A stretch of DNA of 16,194 nt, taken from contig CAKVDS010000050.1 of assembly GCA_934726455.1 (NCBI GenBank), positions 1 through 16,194 on the forward strand, in the 5' to 3' direction. The notes below the pieces were generated by a model. It had not been told where the DNA came from. It saw only the letters and a list, made by a program, of their open reading frames with translations, and did not search any database. The DNA is from an uncultured Bacteroidales bacterium. GTDB taxonomy: Bacteria; Bacteroidota; Bacteroidia; Bacteroidales; UBA932. Below, one piece after another: positions 6,890 to 12,954 of the stretch (the first letter of the stretch is position 1; each line of letters starts with the position of its first letter). Both the position numbers and the translations under genes were made by a program.

Positions 6890-6921
6890 GGCCCCGCCGC
6901 GACTGCGACGGGGTCTTTTTT
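6890..6921 (+). terminator. Intrinsic terminator of the trp attenuator
   Basis: The arms 6890-6900 (GGCCCCGCCGC) and 6905-6915 (GCGACGGGGTC) pair over 11 positions with one G-U and one mismatch around the loop GACT, followed directly by six T at 6916-6921. It lies between the leader peptide and the trpB start at 6959, so read-through would depend on the leader. Confidence 0.88.
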
Positions 6922-6958
6922 ATTGCAAATAATGTTTAACTGCTAATATCAAAAGATT

Positions 6959-8332
6959 ATGGAACAGAAAGTACCTTACAAGATTTATCTCGCTGAAAAC
7001 GAAATCCCGCAGGCATGGTATAATGTCCGTGCGGACATGAAGAACAAGCCGGCACCGCTCCTCAACCCGGGCACCCTCCAGCCGATGACACTGGACGAGC
7101 TCAAGGGAGTGTTCTGCGAAGAGCTCTGCCGTCAGGAACTGGACAACGACACAGCCCTCTTCCCTATACCGCAGGAGATTCGCGACTTCTACAAGATGTA
7201 CCGTCCGTCTCCGCTCGTGAGGGCCTATTTCCTGGAGAAGGCGCTCGGCACTCCGGCCAAGATCTATTACAAATTCGAGGGCAACAACACCTCCGGCAGC
7301 CACAAGCTCAACTCCGCCATCGCGCAGGCATACTACGCCAAGAAGCAGGGCCTCAAGGGAGTCACAACAGAGACCGGTGCCGGCCAGTGGGGGACGGCGC
7401 TGAGCATGGCCTGCGCCTATTTCGGGCTTGACTGTAAAGTGTTCATGGTCAAGTGCTCCTACGAGCAGAAGCCCTTCCGCCGCGAGGTGATGCGCACCTA
7501 TGGCGCCTCCGTCACCCCGTCTCCGAGCAACACCACGGAAATCGGCCGCAAGATTCTCGCGGAGCACCCTGACACCACCGGCAGCCTCGGCTGCGCCATC
7601 TCGGAGGCAGTGGAGACGGCAGTGACCCATCCGGGCTACAGATATGTGCTCGGTTCCGTACTCAACCAGGTGCTTCTGCACCAGTCCATTATCGGGCTCG
7701 AAGCCAAGGCCGCGCTTGACAAATACGGCATCACCCCGGACATCATCATCGGCTGCGCCGGAGGCGGTTCCAACCTCGGCGGACTCATCAGCCCGTTCAT
7801 GGGAGAGAAACTGCGCGGCGAGAAGGACTACCGCATCATCGCCGTGGAGCCGGCATCCTGCCCGAGCTTCACACGTGGAAAATACGCCTATGACTTCTGC
7901 GACACCGGAGAAATCTGCCCGCTTGCTAAGATGTATACCCTTGGCAGCCAGTTCATCCCGTCTGCCAACCACGCCGGAGGCCTGCGCTATCACGGGATGA
8001 GCAGCATCCTCTCGCAACTCTATGCCGACGGGCTGATGGAGGCACGCTCCGTGGAGCAGACTTCAGTCTTCGAGGCAGCTGAGTTCTTTGCGCGCACAGA
8101 GGGTACGCTTCCGGCGCCGGAAAGCAGCCACGCCATCCGCGCCGCCATCGATGAAGCCCTCAAGTGCAAGGAGACAGGTGAGGAAAAGACCATCCTCTTC
8201 GGGCTCACGGGCACCGGATACTTCGACCTCAAGGCTTATGAGCAGTACAACGACGGCAAGATGAGCGATGTCATCCCGACCGACGCCCAGATCGCCGAGA
8301 GCCTCAGTCACCTTCCTAAAGTGGACAAATAG
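6959..8332 (+). CDS. trpB: Tryptophan synthase beta chain, TrpB2 type
   Basis: A 457-residue PLP enzyme that makes tryptophan from indole and serine. Length, the long N-terminal extension (about 90 residues before RPSPLVRA) and overall sequence fit the TrpB2 (TrpB-like) group rather than the shorter TrpB1 that pairs with TrpA. The PLP lysine is Lys116 in GSHKLNSA, the catalytic glutamate is Glu138 in TETGAGQWG, and the phosphate-binding loop is GCAGGGSNLGG at 265-275. No other trp gene is adjacent. The upstream leader peptide with three Trp codons and terminator strongly supports a tryptophan link and indicates attenuation control. TrpB2 proteins are thought to act alone, for example salvaging indole; that may apply here, but the genome's other trp genes are not visible. 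The stop codon overlaps the convergent rdgB gene by 17 nt. Confidence 0.94.
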   Translation: MEQKVPYKIYLAENEIPQAWYNVRADMKNKPAPLLNPGTLQPMTLDELKGVFCEELCRQELDNDTALFPIPQEIRDFYKMYRPSPLVRAYFLEKALGTPAKIYYKFEGNNTSGSHKLNSAIAQAYYAKKQGLKGVTTETGAGQWGTALSMACAYFGLDCKVFMVKCSYEQKPFRREVMRTYGASVTPSPSNTTEIGRKILAEHPDTTGSLGCAISEAVETAVTHPGYRYVLGSVLNQVLLHQSIIGLEAKAALDKYGITPDIIIGCAGGGSNLGGLISPFMGEKLRGEKDYRIIAVEPASCPSFTRGKYAYDFCDTGEICPLAKMYTLGSQFIPSANHAGGLRYHGMSSILSQLYADGLMEARSVEQTSVFEAAEFFARTEGTLPAPESSHAIRAAIDEALKCKETGEEKTILFGLTGTGYFDLKAYEQYNDGKMSDVIPTDAQIAESLSHLPKVDK

Positions 8333-8924
8333 CAGCAGCTCCGTTCAGGAATTCCGCCATGGCCCTTATGGCTTTGCCACGATGGGACATGGCGTTTTTC
8401 TGTTCATCAGAGAGTTGGGCGAGAGTCTTGTCCGGATGCGCATCGGGGATGAATATCGGATCATATCCGAAGCCGTTCGCTCCGGCCGGAACAGACGCGA
8501 TGCTTCCGTCCATGCGACCCTCGAAGACATGCTCCTGCCCGTCCAGAATCAATGTTACAACCGTGCGGAACCGCGCACGGCGCGAAACTCCCGGACCGAG
8601 CCGGGAAAGTTCCGCGAGCAGTTTGGCGACATTGGCCTTGTCGTCGTGCCCCTCACCGGCATAGCGTGCTGAATATACTCCGGGCGCGCCGCCAAGAGCC
8701 TCGACTTCAAGTCCGGTGTCATCTGCGAAGCAGTCCTGCCCGCTCAGCCGATAAAGGTGGCGTGCCTTGATAAGGGAGTTCGCGGCGAGCGTGTCCCCGT
8801 TCTCCTCCACTTCGGCATCCAGCCCCAGCGAAGCGGGAGACACCACTTCAAAGTGTTCTCCGAGTATCTCTCCGGCCTCGCGGAGCTTGCCTTTGTTGGC
8901 GGTAGCAAAAATCAGTCGTCTCAT
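8316..8924 (-). CDS. rdgB: RdgB/HAM1 non-canonical purine NTP pyrophosphatase
   Basis: A 202-residue cytoplasmic house-cleaning enzyme that hydrolyses ITP, dITP and XTP to monophosphates, keeping deaminated purines out of nucleic acids. Motifs are in the family order: ATANKGKLREA at the N-terminus, CFADDTGLEVEALGGAPGVYSARYAG in the middle (split here: FADDTGLEVEAL and PGVYSARYAG), GFGYDPIFIP, and SHRGKA near the C-terminus. The frame is open for four more codons (MAGE), but starting at MRRLIFATANKGK makes the ATG overlap the stop of the upstream U32 gene (ATGA), the same coupling seen in the rsgA pair, so I start at 8924. The 3' end overlaps the convergent trpB by 17 nt, leaving no room for a terminator between them. 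Confidence 0.95.
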   Translation of the reverse strand: MRRLIFATANKGKLREAGEILGEHFEVVSPASLGLDAEVEENGDTLAANSLIKARHLYRLSGQDCFADDTGLEVEALGGAPGVYSARYAGEGHDDKANVAKLLAELSRLGPGVSRRARFRTVVTLILDGQEHVFEGRMDGSIASVPAGANGFGYDPIFIPDAHPDKTLAQLSDEQKNAMSHRGKAIRAMAEFLNGAAAICPL

Positions 8925-10177
8925 TTCTCCTGCCATATATAGATCTTGTCTCCGCGGCGCAGACGTCCGTCCGGACAGATGGAAGGATCGACTGCCACGG
9001 AGCAGCGCACGCCCTTGCGGGCTTGCTGCGCCGGATTGAGGTTGACTCTCATGTCCTCGACTGTGAACTCGACCACGCCGGTGGTAGCCCCGATGGCCAT
9101 AGCCTTGTCTCCAATGTGCAGAGGAGCGGACTCTACAGAGATTTCCGCCACGCCGATGCGGTCAAACCAGTTGGTGACCTTGCCGCAGTAGACCTTCTTG
9201 AGAGTGGCCTGCGAGCCGTAGACGTCGCTCCACTGCCCGAGATACGCTCCCTGATAGTAGCCGTCCCAGAAACCGCGGTTGAATACTTCGGCGAGTTCGG
9301 CCTTCAGGGATGCGGCCAGCTCCGGAGTATATGTCCCGTCGCAGACCGCCTGCGCTGCCCGGCTGTAGCAGGAAGCGCAGCGCTTGACATATTCTGCCGA
9401 GCGGGCGCGCCCTTCTATCTTGAAGACCTTGACTCCGCTCTCTATGATGCGGTCCATGAACTCTATGGTGCACAGGTCCTTGGGGGACATTATGTATTTG
9501 TTGTCGATATTGAGTTTGTTGCCGGTCTCCAGGTCGGTGACCTCATAGCCGCGGCGGCAGACCTGATAGCAGGCCCCGCGGTTGGCGGAGGCGCCGTAGC
9601 TGTGCAGGGAGAGATAGCATTTGCCGCTGATTGCCATGCAGAGCGCCCCGTGGGCAAACATCTCTATCCTGACAGGCTTGCCGGCAGGGCCGCAGATATT
9701 TTCTTTTATGATTGTGTCATAGATCTCGCGTACCTGGTCGAGATTGAGCTCGCGGGCCAGTACGACGACATCGGCAAACTGCGAGTAGAAACGCAGGGCC
9801 TCGGCGTTGGAGATCGAGAGCTGGGTGGAGATGTGGACTTCCAGACCGATTTTGCGGCAATACATTATAGCCGCCATGTCCGAGGCGATGATCGCGTCCA
9901 CCCCGGCGGCTGCCGCCGCATCAAGAGCCTCGCGCATAGGCTGCAAGTCCTCCTGGTAGAGGACAATATTGAGGGTCATATAGCTCTTGACCCCAGCCTC
10001 GCGGCAGATGCGGACAATCTCCGGAAGGTCCTCCGGAGTGAAGTTGTTGGCCGAGTGGCTGCGCATGTTGAGATGCCCCACCCCGAAGTAGACGGAGTCC
10101 GCTCCTCCTTGTATGGCCGCGTGCAGGCATTCGAAGTTGCCGGCCGGAGCCATTATTTCCAATTCATTACGTTTCAC
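8921..10177 (-). CDS. Peptidase U32 family protein (TrhP/YegQ-like)
   Basis: A 418-residue protein of the U32 family. The N-terminus has the family opening KRNELEIMAPAGN and GADSVYFG, and the PROSITE U32 signature is complete at about 172-190, EMFAHGALCMAISGKCYLS. Several Cys nearby (CYQVCRRG) fit the iron-sulfur cluster that members of this family carry. Although named as collagenase-like peptidases, characterised relatives hydroxylate RNA (TrhP/YegQ on tRNA wobble uridine, RlhA on 23S rRNA); length of about 420 with a C-terminal beta domain (about 325-418) suits the TrhP/YrrO group, an inference. I start at the GTG at 10177: the frame extends 12 codons further to a TTG, but that TTG is exactly the -33 box of a good promoter. 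It is coupled to rdgB by an ATGA overlap. Confidence 0.9.
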   Translation of the reverse strand: MKRNELEIMAPAGNFECLHAAIQGGADSVYFGVGHLNMRSHSANNFTPEDLPEIVRICREAGVKSYMTLNIVLYQEDLQPMREALDAAAAAGVDAIIASDMAAIMYCRKIGLEVHISTQLSISNAEALRFYSQFADVVVLARELNLDQVREIYDTIIKENICGPAGKPVRIEMFAHGALCMAISGKCYLSLHSYGASANRGACYQVCRRGYEVTDLETGNKLNIDNKYIMSPKDLCTIEFMDRIIESGVKVFKIEGRARSAEYVKRCASCYSRAAQAVCDGTYTPELAASLKAELAEVFNRGFWDGYYQGAYLGQWSDVYGSQATLKKVYCGKVTNWFDRIGVAEISVESAPLHIGDKAMAIGATTGVVEFTVEDMRVNLNPAQQARKGVRCSVAVDPSICPDGRLRRGDKIYIWQEK

Positions 10178-10182
10178 GACCG

Positions 10183-10213
10183 CAAAATTACTCTTTTCGG
10201 CGGAATACGCCAA
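10183..10213 (-). promoter_or_regulatory. Bacteroidetes promoter of the U32-rdgB operon
   Basis: On the minus strand TTG (10211-10213) is followed after 20 nt by TAATTTTG (10183-10190), a full match to the TTG-N19-20-TAnnTTTG pattern. The GTG start codon lies 5 nt after the -7 box, so the transcript would be nearly leaderless. Confidence 0.7.
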
Positions 10214-10224
10214 CAGCCTCTGCT

Positions 10225-10269
10225 ACCTCCGTCCCGTGGCGATGAGTCCCGTGCCACCTCCGTCCCGTG
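10225..10269. repeat. Short direct repeat, 14 bp
   Basis: ACCTCCGTCCCGTG occurs at 10225-10238 and again at 10256-10269, 31 nt apart; the second copy runs into GTGCGCA, a partial unit of the nearby palindrome element. The rest of the 10214-10390 spacer shows only a GC-rich hairpin-like stretch near 10280-10303 with no T-run. Confidence 0.5.
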
Positions 10270-10392
10270 CGCAAACCTTGCCACGCCGCAGGAAGGCGGT
10301 GGCTCCGTAGGTTAGGTAGCGTTGCCGCTCTGAGGTAGGGGAAGAAATGGCCATAAACAAACACCCCAACCTTCGGCAGGTGTCTCTGTCCC

Positions 10393-10509
10393 GTGCGCAC
10401 GAGACCGATCCCGTGCGTGAAAAGGCCTCTGGTGCGCACGGGACAGGGGGAAATTCAACGCGGTGCGCACGAGAGGGCCTGGTGCGCACCGGATCAGCCT
10501 CGTGCGCAC
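10393..10509 (+). repeat. GTGCGCAC palindrome-cluster element, copy B
   Basis: GTGCGCAC occurs at 10393, 10432, 10463, 10482 and 10502, with the variant GTGCGTGA at 10413. Unit spacing is 20, 19, 31, 19 and 20 nt, exactly that of copy A (6378-6494), which lies in the opposite orientation. The first half (CCGTGCGCACGAGACCGATC) closely resembles the reverse complement of the second half, so the element is a long imperfect inverted repeat. It lies in the divergent spacer between the U32 gene and the DUF3575 gene, 93 bp before the latter's candidate -7 box. Confidence 0.85.
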
Positions 10510-10601
10510 GGGGGATGTCTTGCCAGAGACGCGGAAGCGCCCGACAGGAGCCCGCTGAAAAATGAACTCAAATGAACCGGACAACGTATGAAGATTTTTC
10601 T

Positions 10602-10609
10602 TAATTTTG
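10602..10609 (+). promoter_or_regulatory. Candidate -7 promoter element of the surface-protein operon
   Basis: TAATTTTG matches the TAnnTTTG consensus 38 nt before the ATG at 10648. No TTG is present at the expected -33 position, so this promoter may be weak or need an activator. Confidence 0.45.
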
Positions 10610-10647
10610 CCGTGCAAGCAACTCCTGATTAAGAGTTTGGATGAACA

Positions 10648-11922
10648 ATGAACGCAAGTCGCTTATTATCAAACAATAAACGGGGGGGGGCGAGATACGG
10701 GCTCATAACTGTCTTGACATTGCTCATATTGAGCATGTCTCTTCGGGCTCAAAACTATTCCGACACCCTTTCTGTTTACTTCCGTCAAGGGAAGTCCACA
10801 TTTGACCGTGCCTACGAAGGCAACGGACAGAGAGCGGATGCATTTGTTGCAAACCTTCGCAGCATCATCGATAACCGCACGCAGTCCAGCGTCACCGGAA
10901 TCCGGTTCATAATCAGTTGTTCCCCGGAGGGGAGCCGTGAAATCAACAATCGACTTGTCAAGGCGAGAACTTCCAGCGTGCTCTCATGGGTTCGTCGGCA
11001 ATTGCCGCTTGACGGCATCCCGACTGAAGTGACTCTTGAGATCGAGCCGTGGGGAGAACTCCTGCAGCTCGTGGAGGCTGACCCTGCCGTGCCTATGCGT
11101 GAAGAGGTCATTCCCATGCTCGGCCGTGCCGCAGACGGATACGGTCCGAAAGCGATGCTCATGGAACTTGGCGGCGGCGAGCCGTGGCGGTATATGCTTG
11201 AGCATCAGTTCAAGGAGCTTCGCCGTTTCGAGATGATTGTCTGCCTGCAGGTCCGGCTTCCGGATGCCTCTGTCGGTGAAGAAGAACTTCAGGAATTCTA
11301 CGGCCGCACACAGCTTCCGTTGCAGGTGCCGGTTCAAGATTTTTCAGCGCTTGACAGCAGTGTCCCGACAGTGCGGCCGCTCCAGTATATCCCGGCGCGA
11401 AAGTTTTATATCAAGACCAACGCCGTGGCTCTGGCCATGCTGGTCCCGAATGTCTGCGCGGAGGTGGAGATTCCCGGCACGCGGTTGAGTGTCAACGTTC
11501 CTGTATATTATTCCGGCCTTGACTGGTTTCACCGGACATCCAAGTTCAGGATTCTTGGCGTCCTGCCGGAGTTGAGGTACAATTTTGACAACGGACTCTA
11601 CTTCGGGGCGCACGCCGGTCTGGCATGGTACAATTTCGCGTTCGGCGGTGATTGGAGATATCAGGATGCAGGAGGGGTCAGCCCGGCATGGGGCGGCGGT
11701 TTGAGTGTAGGCTACAGGATTGCCCCGTTCAAGAGCGTGCCTCGGCTCGGCCTGGAATTCAATGCCGGAGCGGGCCTGTATTCGCTCTGCTATGACAAGT
11801 TCTACAATGAGATCAACGGTCCCCTTGCCGAGGGCGGCATCAGGGCGGTGAAGTTGATACCGGACGCATTCGGGGTGTCCCTGTACTATGAATTCGGGAC
11901 ACGGGGAGGGCATGTGAGATGA
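10648..11922 (+). CDS. OmpA-like/DUF3575 outer-membrane protein of a fimbrial-type locus
   Basis: A 424-residue secreted protein. A basic N-terminus (residues 1-16) and hydrophobic stretch 17-32 end in LRAQ, a likely signal peptidase I site. Residues about 40-120 are OmpA-like: FRQGKSTFD, then CSPEGSREINNRLVKARTSSVLSWVR, the pattern of a peptidoglycan-binding loop and helix. Residues about 252-424 match DUF3575 (KTNAVALAMLVPNVCAEVEIPG, then YYSGLDWF, LRYNF, and Gly/aromatic strands), an outer-membrane barrel domain that in Bacteroidales commonly opens operons for fimbrillin-like surface proteins. It overlaps the next gene by 4 nt (ATGA). Codons 12-15 include a run of nine G (10682-10690), so slippage would shift the frame before the signal peptide and switch the protein off; no downstream start would restore export. 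Confidence 0.85.
   Translation: MNASRLLSNNKRGGARYGLITVLTLLILSMSLRAQNYSDTLSVYFRQGKSTFDRAYEGNGQRADAFVANLRSIIDNRTQSSVTGIRFIISCSPEGSREINNRLVKARTSSVLSWVRRQLPLDGIPTEVTLEIEPWGELLQLVEADPAVPMREEVIPMLGRAADGYGPKAMLMELGGGEPWRYMLEHQFKELRRFEMIVCLQVRLPDASVGEEELQEFYGRTQLPLQVPVQDFSALDSSVPTVRPLQYIPARKFYIKTNAVALAMLVPNVCAEVEIPGTRLSVNVPVYYSGLDWFHRTSKFRILGVLPELRYNFDNGLYFGAHAGLAWYNFAFGGDWRYQDAGGVSPAWGGGLSVGYRIAPFKSVPRLGLEFNAGAGLYSLCYDKFYNEINGPLAEGGIRAVKLIPDAFGVSLYYEFGTRGGHVR
10682..10690 (+). repeat. Poly-G tract (G9) inside the start of the DUF3575 gene
   Basis: Nine consecutive G follow the C of codon 12. The surrounding gene is open only at this length modulo three. Homopolymer tracts of this size near the 5' end are typical sites of slipped-strand phase variation, and also of sequencing length error. 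Confidence 0.9.
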
Positions 11923-12926
11923 GGCTGAACCTGGCACATACCCTGCTTGCCGCAGCGCTACTCGTGTTGTCGGCTTGCAGCATACACGAGTGGCCGGAGA
12001 GCGAGCCGGCGGATGTCACCGTAGTCCTTGATCTGGACCTCTCGGGGTTCGGTGAATACAAGACCATAGAATATGACACCAGGGCCGGTTCGCGGGAGGG
12101 CTGGCTTGCACGCTATACCATCAAGGCATACAGGCTCATGCCGGACGGCTCGCCGGAGCAGACACCGCGCTACAGCCAGACTTTCCTGCGCGGGAGGCAG
12201 TTCGAGAAACAGGTGGAGTTCAAGCTGAGCATCCCCGAGGGCAGGTACATGTTCGCCGTATGGGCTGACTTTTCCGGAGCCGACGGGACGGGGGCTTTCT
12301 ATGACATCGATGACTTTTCCGATATACGCCTGGATTGCAGCGAACGCGGATGCACCGACTACAAGGACGCTTTCCGGGGCACGGCGGAGGCCTCTGTCGC
12401 CCGGGGCAGGTCCGGAGAGAGGATAGTGGTGCCGGTCGGGCTCGAGAGGCCTCTTGCCAAGGTGCGGTTCATCTCCACCGACCTCGAGGACTTCATAACC
12501 AAGGTGATGGAGGCGCGCAAAACAGAAGTCGGAAGTCCCGAGGCGGCGGACATCGACTTCTCCGCCTACCGGGTCTACCTCCGCTACACCGGATACCTTC
12601 CGTCGGCGTACAACATCTTCACGGCCAAGCCGTTCGACGCCTCGACCGGAGTCAGCCTGACCTCAGAAATCACCCCTTCCGGGGACAACGAAGCCCTGCT
12701 GGGATTCGATTATGTGCTCACCAACGGGGCGGAAGCCTCAGTGATGATGGCCGTGGAACTCCAGGGCATCGACGGGGAAACCCTCTCGCGCAGCGGTTCG
12801 ATCGAAGTGCCGCTCAAGAGGGCGCACCTCACCACCGTGCGCGGGCGCTTCCTGACTCAGGAAGTCGGAGGCGGCATCGGGGTGGACCCGGGCTTCGAAG
12901 GGAATTTCGACATAAGGATAGACTAA
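11919..12926 (+). CDS. DUF6562/Mfa2-like surface lipoprotein
   Basis: A 335-residue lipoprotein. Hydrophobic residues 8-18 lead to LSAC with Cys20 as the lipid-bearing residue. The mature part is beta-rich and contains LERPLAKVRFISTDLEDF (about 167-184), which lines up with LKRPFAQINFGVTEAEWDAF of the next gene, and ends with a VDPGFEGNF motif that also recurs there as VEPGFEG. It therefore appears to be a paralogue of the two following proteins and of the fimbrillin/Mfa2-type fold used by Bacteroidales surface fibres. A role as anchor or minor subunit is plausible because it sits between the DUF3575 protein and the larger adhesin-like protein, but it is inferred. The start overlaps the upstream stop by 4 nt; 28 nt of AT-rich leader separate it from the next gene. 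Confidence 0.75.
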   Translation: MRLNLAHTLLAAALLVLSACSIHEWPESEPADVTVVLDLDLSGFGEYKTIEYDTRAGSREGWLARYTIKAYRLMPDGSPEQTPRYSQTFLRGRQFEKQVEFKLSIPEGRYMFAVWADFSGADGTGAFYDIDDFSDIRLDCSERGCTDYKDAFRGTAEASVARGRSGERIVVPVGLERPLAKVRFISTDLEDFITKVMEARKTEVGSPEAADIDFSAYRVYLRYTGYLPSAYNIFTAKPFDASTGVSLTSEITPSGDNEALLGFDYVLTNGAEASVMMAVELQGIDGETLSRSGSIEVPLKRAHLTTVRGRFLTQEVGGGIGVDPGFEGNFDIRID

Positions 12927-12954
12927 TTATCAACAACTTTAATAACAACAATTT

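Noticed and set aside
6920..8017. 365-codon open frame on the minus strand
   Set aside because: It is antisense to trpB, which has all catalytic motifs; the frame is open only because of GC-rich third positions and resembles no family.
9023..10315. 430-codon open frame on the plus strand
   Set aside because: Antisense shadow of the U32 gene, whose signature motif is complete on the other strand.
10393..10509. CRISPR array
   Set aside because: Units are 8-bp palindromes with unequal but conserved spacing and conserved linkers, and no cas genes are near.
10312..10617. Open frames with R-T-G-Q and R-A-H-G repeats over both palindrome elements
   Set aside because: They come from the GTGCGCAC repeats read in frame; the same pattern appears on either strand, with no start context or family similarity.
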